From Deltaproteobacteria bacterium CSP1-8 (GTDB lineage: Bacteria > Desulfobacterota > Deferrimicrobia > Deferrimicrobiales > Deferrimicrobiaceae), in assembly GCA_001443455.1 (NCBI GenBank), contig LDXO01000010.1, positions 1 to 64,000 on the forward strand: a stretch of DNA of 64,000 nt, read 5' to 3'. The number at the start of each line of letters is the position of its first letter. Position 1 is the stretch's first letter. Positions 18,002 through 27,125 of the stretch are shown piece by piece. The position numbers and the translations under genes were made by a program. The notes beneath the pieces were generated by a model, which was given only the letters and a program-made list of their open reading frames with translations, did not search any database and was not told the origin of the DNA.

Positions 18002-21000
18002 GTGGGGAGTCCGGTGACCCTGAGACGCACGGCCCTCTGGTGCGGCGCGGGCTTGGCGGCCCTTCTGGGGGTTGCCGCACTGACCGTGGCATTGGCCGTC
18101 TACCGGCCCCAACTGGTCCGCCCGTGGGTGGAGCGGGCGCTGACTCCGCGGGGCGGAACAGCATCCCTGGCCGCCTTGAGACTATCGCTTACCCCGCCGG
18201 CCCTGGAACTTTCGGGCCTCGCGATCGCGGGTCCTCCGCCCGAGGGCGACCTCTTGCGCCTGGACCACCTGCAATTCGAACTGATCCCTCGCCGCTTCCT
18301 CCATGGGGGTCCGTGGCTGCGGCACGTGGAAGCCAGAGGACTTGTTTTCGAGCGCCCCCGGCCCCGGGAGACAAAGGGGCCACCCGACCTGACACCGCTC
18401 ACCCGGCTGTTCGATATCGAGGACCTGTTGCTTTCGGACGCCCGGCTGCGCGTGGCCCTGCCCCAAGGCGATCTCGCGGCCGACAACGTCCGTTTGAGCC
18501 TGGTCCCGGGGGAAGGGGGCATTCGGCTTTTAAGCGGGTACGGGGAGCTGACCTTCCGCCGGAAGGAAAAAACCATCGCTCAAGGGACACTTTCCGCCCG
18601 AGGAAATGTAACGCCCGGCCCCGCGATCGAGGTCGACCTGGAGTTGGCGTCGGCCCGCCTGATGCTGCCGGAGCTCATCGGCGAGATATTCGGCCAGACC
18701 CGGCTGCGGGTAACCCCGAAACGTTTCCAAGCCGAGGAGCTGACCCTGACCCTGCCGCAGGGGCGAGTGAGCCTGGGTCCACAAGCGACAAAGAACCTGG
18801 GGCCGATCCGCCTGCACGCGTCGGCGAGTGCGACGCTTGCGGGAAGGGAACCTCTCCTGGAGGTGCGCGAACTCGACATCGCAGGCCTGCTCCTGGCGCG
18901 GGGGCAGCTTGGCGGCTCCTCCCTGGAAGAGATGTCCGGCAACCTGGATGGGGAGATCCCCGGGGTCGAACGGGTGAAAACCGTTCTTGCACCCCTGTTG
19001 CCCGGCAGCCTGAAGGGCATGGATCTTAAGGGCAGGCTCCCCTTCGCCTTCCGCCTCTCATCCAAAGGGACGGCACGCGTGCTGGCCCTGGAACTCCTCC
19101 CCCGGGATTTGCAGTTTTCCTGGCCAAGCGCAGGGTTTAGGTGCCGTTTCGGTGGGACCCTAAGGGCCGCGAGCCCCTTAGAGGGATGGAATCCGGGCAG
19201 AGCCACCCTGGGGTGGAAGCTTTCGGCAGATGCGGGCAAAGTGTTCTACGAGGACCGCCCTCTGCCCTTGGGGGCGTTGGAAGTCCGAGGGACTGCCGAG
19301 GCGACCGGCGATTCCTTTCGCGTAGGAGCCATTGACCTCCAATCCGACTCCCTGGGCCGCTTGACGGGTGAGCTTGCCTTCCACGGAAGGGACGTAAGCG
19401 GCCGCCTGGATGGGGCGGATCTGCCCGCGGACAACCTGGCAACTCTTGCGCGGGCACTGAGTGGACGGAAATGGGACAGCTGGTCGCCCACGGGCGCAAT
19501 CGACCTCGCCGCCCGGCTCGAACCCGCGGTGGGCGGCTCCCGGATTGCGGCCACGGCCGCGCTCGGACAGATCGGCTTCTCCTCGCCCGCCGGCGACGTG
19601 ATGGGTCAGAACCTTGCCGGCAGAGTCGACCTCGAGGCGCTGCTGATCCCGCAGCCCCGGATGAAAGCGGACCTGATCCTGCGCGGGGGAGAGGCCCTCT
19701 GGGGCACGGTGTACGTCGACCTCACCAAGGTTCCTATTGACTTCCACGCGGGGGGAACGCAAGTGGGCCCCGAAGAGTATCAGGACCTCGCACTGGAAGG
19801 CGGTTTGGCGGGGTTCGGCCGCTTGCGCATCGAGGGGAAGGCGCGCCACGCAGGAGGATTATGGCGCCACCAGGGGCACCTAAAGTTTAGCGATGCGCGA
19901 CTTGGGCCCATCTTCCGGACATTCCTTAGGGATCCGCTGGCGGCAAAGCAACGCAATCTGGCAGGGCTGGAGATGGATGGGGCCGCCGAGGTCGACCTGA
20001 CTTTTTCCGGCTCCGGGCAAGCGGCCGATCTGGCCGGGACGCTCCGGCTGCGCTCGGGCGATCTCCGCCGGGGGGCGGAGCCGCCGCTTCTTTCCGGGCT
20101 CGACATCGACCTCCCGATCGCCTATTCCCTGGGAGCCGCAAATCCAGGCCTGTCCAGACCGTCCGATGCGAAAAAGTGGGGCCGGTTGAGCCTGAAGAAA
20201 CTCCGTCTGGCCGGTCAGGACCTGGGGCCTTTGGAGATGCCTGCCGTCCTGGTACCCAACCACCTCTACCTCGGGGGAGCGATCGATGCGTCCCTGTTCG
20301 GAGCCAAACTGTCCCTTCGGCGAATCCAGGTGGACGAACCGCTTTCCCCGAGCTTTCGCATCAACATGGCGGCACAACTGGACGGTCTCGACCTCGCCCG
20401 GGTCGCCGGAGAGAGCCCAATGCTTACGGGACACCTGGGAGGCCTCCTCGATCCCGTCGCCATCGGCCGGGAACGGATGACCGCCGACGGAGAGCTGACC
20501 GGCGACCTGTTCGGCGGCCGGCTGGACGTCCGCCACGTGACGGTGGAACGGCCCTTCAGCGCGGGCCGGGAAATCGGCGCCGACCTAAACGTTAGCCTGA
20601 TCGACCTGGAACGGTTTTCCGAGGCCCTGGGCGTCGGCCGCATCACCGGGCGCCTCTCCGGTTCTATTGAGGGGTTGCGGGTTGCCTACGGCCAGCCGGT
20701 CGCGTTTCATCTCAAGATGGAGTCGGTGCCCACGAAAGGGGTGAGCCAGTCGGTGAGCCTCAAGGCGGTGAACTCCATCTCGCTGGTCAGCACGGGCTCC
20801 GCCCTGAGCGGGCTGGGCGCCTCCCTGATGGCGACGTTTTTCAAGGAATTCCCCTACGAGAAGATCGGTTTCGAATCCGGCCTGAAAAACGACGTCTTCA
20901 CCGTTCGGGGGATCATCCATGAAGATGGTGTAGAGTATCTGGTGAAGAGGGGTTTATTCGGCGGGATCAACGTGATCAACCGCAACCCGGACAACCGCAT

Positions 21001-21058
21001 CGGCTTCTCGGACATGGTGGAGCGTGCGAAGCGCGTGACCGGCGAACGCTCCCATTGA
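18002..21058 (+). CDS. AsmA/YdbH-like intermembrane-transport family protein
   Basis: 1018 aa; N-terminal TM; C-terminal NSISLVSTGSALSGLGASLMATFFKEFPYEKIGFESGLKNDVFTVRG; followed by YdbL-like gene. Confidence 0.75.
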   Translation: MGSPVTLRRTALWCGAGLAALLGVAALTVALAVYRPQLVRPWVERALTPRGGTASLAALRLSLTPPALELSGLAIAGPPPEGDLLRLDHLQFELIPRRFLHGGPWLRHVEARGLVFERPRPRETKGPPDLTPLTRLFDIEDLLLSDARLRVALPQGDLAADNVRLSLVPGEGGIRLLSGYGELTFRRKEKTIAQGTLSARGNVTPGPAIEVDLELASARLMLPELIGEIFGQTRLRVTPKRFQAEELTLTLPQGRVSLGPQATKNLGPIRLHASASATLAGREPLLEVRELDIAGLLLARGQLGGSSLEEMSGNLDGEIPGVERVKTVLAPLLPGSLKGMDLKGRLPFAFRLSSKGTARVLALELLPRDLQFSWPSAGFRCRFGGTLRAASPLEGWNPGRATLGWKLSADAGKVFYEDRPLPLGALEVRGTAEATGDSFRVGAIDLQSDSLGRLTGELAFHGRDVSGRLDGADLPADNLATLARALSGRKWDSWSPTGAIDLAARLEPAVGGSRIAATAALGQIGFSSPAGDVMGQNLAGRVDLEALLIPQPRMKADLILRGGEALWGTVYVDLTKVPIDFHAGGTQVGPEEYQDLALEGGLAGFGRLRIEGKARHAGGLWRHQGHLKFSDARLGPIFRTFLRDPLAAKQRNLAGLEMDGAAEVDLTFSGSGQAADLAGTLRLRSGDLRRGAEPPLLSGLDIDLPIAYSLGAANPGLSRPSDAKKWGRLSLKKLRLAGQDLGPLEMPAVLVPNHLYLGGAIDASLFGAKLSLRRIQVDEPLSPSFRINMAAQLDGLDLARVAGESPMLTGHLGGLLDPVAIGRERMTADGELTGDLFGGRLDVRHVTVERPFSAGREIGADLNVSLIDLERFSEALGVGRITGRLSGSIEGLRVAYGQPVAFHLKMESVPTKGVSQSVSLKAVNSISLVSTGSALSGLGASLMATFFKEFPYEKIGFESGLKNDVFTVRGIIHEDGVEYLVKRGLFGGINVINRNPDNRIGFSDMVERAKRVTGERSH

Positions 21059-21711
21059 GACGGATGCATTCATCAAAAAACGAAAAGGGGGATGGCATGG
21101 AACGATCCGCGCATCGCTTTTCTTTTTCTGTCCTCACGGTTCTCGCGATCATCGCAGGGTGCGTCACGGTGAACATCTACTTCCCCGCGGCCAAGGTGGA
21201 GAAGACGGCCGAGAAGATCGTGGACGAGGTCTACCAGGAAAAGAAGGAACCTCCCCGGCAGGAGCCGGCGGGAAAGCCGCAGTCGTTGAACGAGCGAGGC
21301 ATATTCCACGGCATCGCCCGGCTTGCCCGCTTCGGGCCCGCGCAGGCGTTTGCCGAGGAAGCCACGACCGTGAGCAACGCGGCCATCCGCGGGTTGAAGG
21401 AACAGATCGGCCAGAGGCATCAGGAGTTGCTCCCCTCCTATCGGCAAGGCCAGGTGGGGATCGACAAGGACGGCTTCCTGGAGGTCCGGGAGACCGGCGG
21501 CCTGGGCTTGCCGCAGGTGGCGTCCCTGAAGAGACTCGTCAACGCCGACAACGCCGCCCGCCGCCAACTCTACGAAGAGGTGGCGAAAGCCCTCAACCTG
21601 AAACCGGAGCAGGTGTCCCAGGTCCGGCAGATCTTTTCGAAGCAGTGGCGGGACAAGGCCGAGGCCGGCTGGGCTGTCCAGGCGGACAATGGCCAGTGGG
21701 GGCGCAAGTAA
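21055..21711 (+). CDS. YdbL-like (DUF1318) lipoprotein
   Basis: GCVTVNIYFPAAKVEKTAEKIVDEVYQEKK...; overlaps upstream YdbH-like stop. Confidence 0.75.
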   Translation: MRRMHSSKNEKGDGMERSAHRFSFSVLTVLAIIAGCVTVNIYFPAAKVEKTAEKIVDEVYQEKKEPPRQEPAGKPQSLNERGIFHGIARLARFGPAQAFAEEATTVSNAAIRGLKEQIGQRHQELLPSYRQGQVGIDKDGFLEVRETGGLGLPQVASLKRLVNADNAARRQLYEEVAKALNLKPEQVSQVRQIFSKQWRDKAEAGWAVQADNGQWGRK

Positions 21712-21725
21712 CGGATCCCCGCGGA

Positions 21726-23375
21726 ATGGTGCGTTCGATGCCGGAACTGGAGGCCCGCGTGCAGGAACGATTCAACCTGCAGTCGGCCAACTGGATTTCC
21801 TACGTCCTGGACCGGCGCAACCAGATCCCCGACATCGCGGATCCGAATCTCGTAAGGGACACGTTGGTTGTGTTCCTCGGGAACCTCATCGACGGGCTGT
21901 ATTTTCACGACAAATCGAATGCAAAGATCATCGAAAAAGCGGTTTCCATGAGAAACACGGTCCGGGAAAGGCAACATCACCGTTACGATGATATCGTTAT
22001 GGTTCTACGCGATATCTTTTCCAAAAGGGAGTGGACCGCGATTCTCATCCCCTCCGGATTCCAGGAATCCCATTCCGTCGACCAACTGGTAACATCAAAA
22101 ACTTTCCTGTCGAATTTGTCCCGTACCATCAAGGCCGACCCGCATCTCATCCTTCACCTGAACGAAGCTCCCCAAAAGGATTTTGCCATTACGGACGTAT
22201 ACCCGCCCTTCCACTCCGCCCTGTCGAAATCCACCCGCTGGCCGGGAATTTTACTCTGGCGCAGAAGCGACGAACCCCTGTTTTTCTCACTTCCCGCGGA
22301 AAAAACCGAAGATGCCATCCACTGGGTATTCTCCAGGGCGGATGACCTCGCGAATACACCGGGGCATCTCCTGACGCATCATTACCTGGACGCTTTTCCT
22401 TCCTGCAGGATCCATGCGGGTTCCCGGCTGACCTTCCTGCACATGAGCGACACCCATATCGGAAGTAAAAAATCCTTCGAGAGGATCATCCGAGTAAAGG
22501 ATCTTCTGAAAGATTATATCAATAAAAACCAAGGCGATTCGTCCGTAGTGTTTCTGTTGAGCGGAGACATCATGCAAACACCGGACGAGAGCAACGTGAT
22601 CTGCGCGAACGACTTCTATGATTTCCTGAAAGATCTGCATCCTTTCGGCTAGGACCCGATATTCGTACTCGGAAATCACGATGTGCGAAGGAAAGGGGGA
22701 TTAAGGAATCGACCCGATTCCTCATCCCTGGTTCCCGCAATCCATACCCGAATCGAATGGATCCCGGATCATCCTGTCGGGATTCTCTGCTGGAATTCCG
22801 CCGATGGCGGAAGGATGGCCCGGGGGAAAATCACAAGGGAGCAATACAGGACGATCGAAGAACGTTTGAATCCTTTCCCCGGCGGAAACACCAACCCCAT
22901 ACTGATCTCCCTGCTGCATCATCATCCCCTGCAGTTTCGCCGGATCGATCCCGAGATGCGCAGATTCCACATAAAGACTCTCGGGCCATCCTTGCGCAAG
23001 TTTATCGGTTCCGCCTATGAGCGCATGGACGGTTTGGGGAATGCACAGGAATTCATTCGCTTCTGTGACTCCCATGGCGTGAAGGTAATCCTTCACGGCC
23101 ACAAACACATACCCATCGCGGGGAAAATCCCCGAACCTCTGGTGGAAAACCGACCGATCCTTATTTTCGGATGTGGAAGTTCCGTGGGGAAGCACACGTA
23201 TATTTACAGGAAACTGTTCAACGTGGACTATGAAATCTCAATGAACGAGATCGTTCTCGATTTCCAGACGCACCTCCTGTCGGGGAGGCTGATGGCGGAA
23301 ACATGCTATGACAAGGGACTGGCGACGATGAAAACCCATCACGGATTTGTCTCCCGGTCCGCCATCGGACCATGA
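21726..23375 (+). pseudogene. calcineurin-like metallophosphoesterase interrupted by one in-frame TAG (22650..22652)
   Basis: LTFLHMSDTHIG...FLLSGDI...DLHPFG-TAG-DPIFVLGNHD...LLHHHPLQ...VILHGHKH; both halves in the same frame. Confidence 0.8.
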
Positions 23376-23609
23376 CCCGATGTTGAATATTCCCGTCCCC
23401 CCCCTAAAACCCGGTGGGTATCTCTGGCCTGCCCGCCTTAAATCAGTCCAAGACGTATTCATGCTTTTCAGAGCGATTCGAGGAGGAAAGCAATATACTT
23501 CTTTTATCGTTCGCCGGTCCCCGTCGAATGCGGACCGGTCTTGGCGCGTATAATGGATGACGTCCATCCATGACTTGATGAGACCTGCATACCCCGGAGG
23601 GAGGTTTCG

Positions 23610-23939
23610 ATGAGAAAAATATTCCTGACGATGCTTTGTCTCGCGATTTCCTGCACAACCGCACTGGCCGGAGAGATCTACGGGACCATCAAGGAGGGTG
23701 GGAAACCGATCAAGGCAGGGACGAAGGTCGAGGTCAAATGTGCCAAGGGAAGCTATAGCGCAGAGACGGACAACCTCGGATCCTATCGCCTGTTTGTCCC
23801 GGAGCAGGGAAAATGCACCCTCTCGGTCAAATCGGGTGACGTCGCTCCGCAGATGACCGTTAACTCGTTCGAGGATTCGGCGCGCTACAACCTCGTCCTC
23901 GAGAAAAAGGACGGAAAGCCTTCCTTGCGGAGCGAGTGA
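23610..23939 (+). CDS. exported carboxypeptidase-regulatory-like domain protein
   Basis: Signal peptide; GEIYGTIKEGGKPIKAGTKVEVKCAKGSYSAETDNLGSYRLFVPEQGKCTLSV. Confidence 0.75.
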   Translation: MRKIFLTMLCLAISCTTALAGEIYGTIKEGGKPIKAGTKVEVKCAKGSYSAETDNLGSYRLFVPEQGKCTLSVKSGDVAPQMTVNSFEDSARYNLVLEKKDGKPSLRSE

Positions 23940-24829
23940 GCATGGAGCCCAAGGAAAAGGATTTTTGGGACAAGGCGGCGATCGTCCTCCAGCCGGTCGG
24001 CGGATTGCTGGCCGCCTTGGCCGTGGCCGGGCTCGGATTCTTCGGCTCGCAATTCATCGAAAGACGGCAGTCCGAGGAGACACGCGCCCGGTTCGCCTCC
24101 GAGTTGATCAGCAAACGCGAGGAGGCGGACAGTGCCTTGCGCAAGGACATGTTCGTGTCCATCATCCAGTCGTTCCTCCGGCCCGACTCAACGTCCATCG
24201 ATGATCGCCTGCTGAAGCTGGAATTGCTGGCGTACAACTTCCATGAGTCGTTGAACCTCAAGCCCCTGTTCATCCAGCTCGAGCGTGACGCCTTCCGATC
24301 CGGCGGGGCGAAGGGCAACGAACTGCGGGACCGGCTGAGCAAGGTGGCACGGGAAGTGACCCGAAAGGAGATGGTGGTGCTGGAAGAGGTCGGAAAGTCT
24401 TTCGAGCGCAACGTCGATTTCGACGATCTCGCCCGCAATCCGGGCGGGATCCCGCTGGAGCCGGCCATGTTGGCGCTCAACAAGGTAGAGCGCAATTTCG
24501 CGCTCGTGGTAAAGAAAGTGGATGTCCGGCGAAAGGAGATGCAGATCCGGTTGGAGGTAAAGACTCGGAACGAGGATACCGGCGAATACCGGACTGACGA
24601 CGCCGAGTTCTGGGTCGGTTATTACGATTTCCCCATGATCGACCATGTCCGGCTCTCCCGCGACCAGCGATTCGCGGTCATCCTGAGAAACTTCGGCGGA
24701 GGAAGCGCAAGGATCGCTGCGGTCTCCTTCCCGGGGTCGTACGCGAGCCTGAAGGAAAAACCGTACGTCCAGGAGTTGGTCAAGAGTCTCCTTCAGACCA
24801 ATAAACCCGCTGAAGGAGCAAGCCGGTAG
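23936..24829 (+). CDS. hypothetical single-TM protein with coiled-coil segment
   Basis: ATGA-type overlap with upstream CDS; PVGGLLAALAVAGLGFFGSQFIERRQSEETRARFASELISKREEADSALRKD. Confidence 0.6.
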   Translation: MSMEPKEKDFWDKAAIVLQPVGGLLAALAVAGLGFFGSQFIERRQSEETRARFASELISKREEADSALRKDMFVSIIQSFLRPDSTSIDDRLLKLELLAYNFHESLNLKPLFIQLERDAFRSGGAKGNELRDRLSKVAREVTRKEMVVLEEVGKSFERNVDFDDLARNPGGIPLEPAMLALNKVERNFALVVKKVDVRRKEMQIRLEVKTRNEDTGEYRTDDAEFWVGYYDFPMIDHVRLSRDQRFAVILRNFGGGSARIAAVSFPGSYASLKEKPYVQELVKSLLQTNKPAEGASR

Positions 24830-24835
24830 CCCCTT

Positions 24836-25135
24836 TCAGGGTCCGTTCAACTCACCCACCCATGCCTCCATGGACCGCATTTTCTCCAGCAGCCGGAAAA
24901 GCCCCAGGGTGTCCTGCCGGCAGTATTCCAGCAGCGCCTTGCGCAGCCGGGCCAGTTCCGCAGGATCGGAAATCTCCCCCACCATCCGCCAGTGGTAGAT
25001 GTCCCGCCGCTTGAAGGGCTCCATGAGGTCGATCATCCCTTCGGCGACCGCGTTCAGGCGTTCGCGCAGCCCGGGGAGGGATTCCCCCAGCTCCCTCAGC
25101 ACGCGCTTTTCAAAGGCCATGTTGTAGACGAGCAC
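24836..25135 (-). pseudogene. DUF2779-like protein C-terminal fragment (copy 1)
   Basis: MLVYNMAFEKRVLRELGESLPGLRERL...MIDLMEPFKRRDIYHWRM...LLEYCRQDTLGLFRLLEKM; only C-terminus present. Confidence 0.65.
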
Positions 25136-25274
25136 GCACGCCCCTTCGGGGATCTCGCCCAGGAGCTTCTCTGCGATTCCTTTGCGCGGATCAGGGCCGG
25201 GAGGGAGAGCTCTTCACTTCCTACAGACTTGTATCGACGGATCGCTTATCTTGGCAAGATTCCGCTTGCGGTGA

Positions 25275-25292
25275 CATAACATATATGTTATG
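25275..25292. promoter_or_regulatory. candidate HigA operator: perfect 18-bp palindrome CATAACATATATGTTATG
   Basis: Perfect self-complement immediately upstream of the higB-remnant/higA start. Confidence 0.65.
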
Positions 25293-25300
25293 AATTGAGC

Positions 25301-25390
25301 ATGGCCTGGACGATCGATTACTACAGCGAAGATGTCAGGCTGGAGATCGATATCGCTCGCAGGAGGCAAAGGGAGGTCTGCAAATCATGA
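25301..25390 (+). pseudogene. HigB/Gp49-like toxin with internal deletion
   Basis: MAWTIDYYSEDVRLEID joined to IARRRQREVCKS*: N- and C-terminal ends of the family with the central domain missing; ATGA overlap with antitoxin. Confidence 0.65.
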
Positions 25391-25716
25391 CCAGAAAAAC
25401 ATCCATAAAAACACACCGCCAGATGGTTGGTTCCTGGAAGCGGAATCCGGATTTCAGGGCGGCGTACGCAGAACTGGAAACGGAATATACCTTGCTCCGG
25501 GAATTGCTTCTGGCCCGCCAGCGGGCAGGCTTGACCCAATCGGATGTGGCGAAAAAGATGGGAACGAAGCCTCCGGCAGTCACCCGCCTGGAAACCGCCC
25601 TGTCGGACAACCGGCATTCGCCTACCCTGGCCACGCTGAAAAAGTATGCTCAAGCCGTGGGTTGCAAGCTGGAAGTCCATCTTGTTCCATCGAAAGCACG
25701 CCGGAGGATCGCATAA
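25387..25716 (+). CDS. HigA-like XRE antitoxin
   Basis: LLLARQRAGLTQSDVAKKMGTKPPAVTRLETALSDNRHSPTLATLKKYAQAVGCKLEVHL HTH. Confidence 0.88.
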   Translation: MTRKTSIKTHRQMVGSWKRNPDFRAAYAELETEYTLLRELLLARQRAGLTQSDVAKKMGTKPPAVTRLETALSDNRHSPTLATLKKYAQAVGCKLEVHLVPSKARRRIA

Positions 25717-26039
25717 CGTCCGATATGGACCGAAAACCAGACGCGGAGCCGTCCTGCCCTTCCATGGACCGCATCTTCTCCAGCAGCCGGACGAGGCCCA
25801 CTATAAATCCATCGCACCGTCGCTGATCTCCAAACCGTCGTAGGTCATCTCCGGCACCGGCAGATGAGCCTCGCCGGGGCTGACAGTTGTCTCGATCGTC
25901 AGGACTCGTGATATTCTTGCCGCGGTTGACGCTCCGCCCCGGTAAATGGTTCCGACCCGATTCCTTCCCGCTGGAGGCATCCTTGACCCAACCCGATTCC
26001 CGTTCCAAGCCGAGAAGAGGCAGTACATACATCACCGAC

Positions 26040-27125
26040 ATGACGCATCTCCCCGACCCCCTTGATCCGGATCCCCGGATCCCGGAACCCGCCAGGCGGT
26101 TGACCGAATACCTGGGATCCATCATCGAGAAAGCCTCCCTTTTCCAGCCGGAACAGTGGGGGGGAACGAACATGCGATGCCGGCGCCGCCCCGGCCGGCA
26201 GCGGTGTCCCGGGCGGATCCACGTCCGGATCGGGAAGGAGGACCCGCCCGAGATCCTTTGGGCGTGCCCCCGGTGCGAAGAGAACGGCATCATCCGGAAT
26301 TGGCAGGGATCGGCCTGGAACCTCTCCGATGTCGGCTGGGACCTCCCCGAGGACGGGCTTTTCGCGGGGAACCCCGCCGCCGTCTGCCCGCTCACCGACT
26401 GGCTTTCAAACGACCTGCTGCAGAAGATCGCCGCCGAGAACAACCTCTCCGAGACGGCCTTCTTCGTATCCAGGGATGACGAGTTCGAGCTGCGCTGGTT
26501 CACGCCCGAGGTCGAGGTGGATCTTTGCGGGCACGCCACGTTGGCCGCCGCCTTCGTCCTGATGGACCTCCTGGAGCCGGTCCGCCGGTCCGTCACCTTC
26601 CGGTCCCGGAGCGGCCCCCTTCACGTGACCCGCGAGGGAGACCTATTCAGTCTGGACTTCCCCTGCCGGCCTCCCGCGCCGATCCCGGAGCCGCCCGGTC
26701 TTTCCGAGGCACTCGGCGCCCAGCCAGCTTCGATCCTCAAGGCCCGGGACATCATCGCCGTCTTCGACGACCCGGGCGCGGTGCGCCGCCTCGCCCCGGA
26801 CATGGAGAAGCTCAGTGCCGTCGAGGGTTTCGCCGTTTGCGCCACGGCACCCGGCGCCGGCCGGGACGGCGACGTCGATTACGTGCTGAGGTTCTTCGCG
26901 CCGGCCCAGGGAATTGCCGAGGACCCGGTCACCGGCTCGGTACAGTGCTCCCTGGCCCCCTACTGGTCGGCAAGGCTCGGCAAGACGATCCTGCGCGCCC
27001 GGCAGGTCAGCCGCCGAAGTGGAGAGCTTTTGTGCGAGGTTGCCGGAGACCGGGTCCGCATCGCGGGAAAGGCCGTTCTGGTTTTCAGCGGGATATTGCG
27101 AATACCCCCTCAAGCAACTTCATGA
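26040..27125 (+). CDS. chimeric ORF: small CxxC protein N-terminus fused to N-truncated PhzF-family isomerase
   Basis: CPGRIHVRIGKEDPPEILWACPRCEENGIIRNWQG then LFAGNPAAVCPLTDWL...AAENNLSETAFFV...LCGHATLAAAFVL. Confidence 0.75.
   Translation: MTHLPDPLDPDPRIPEPARRLTEYLGSIIEKASLFQPEQWGGTNMRCRRRPGRQRCPGRIHVRIGKEDPPEILWACPRCEENGIIRNWQGSAWNLSDVGWDLPEDGLFAGNPAAVCPLTDWLSNDLLQKIAAENNLSETAFFVSRDDEFELRWFTPEVEVDLCGHATLAAAFVLMDLLEPVRRSVTFRSRSGPLHVTREGDLFSLDFPCRPPAPIPEPPGLSEALGAQPASILKARDIIAVFDDPGAVRRLAPDMEKLSAVEGFAVCATAPGAGRDGDVDYVLRFFAPAQGIAEDPVTGSVQCSLAPYWSARLGKTILRARQVSRRSGELLCEVAGDRVRIAGKAVLVFSGILRIPPQATS

Noticed and set aside
22640-22660. Pyrrolysine or programmed readthrough at the metallophosphoesterase TAG
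   Set aside because: No pyl genes or PYLIS-like evidence visible; a simple nonsense mutation or sequencing error is more economical.
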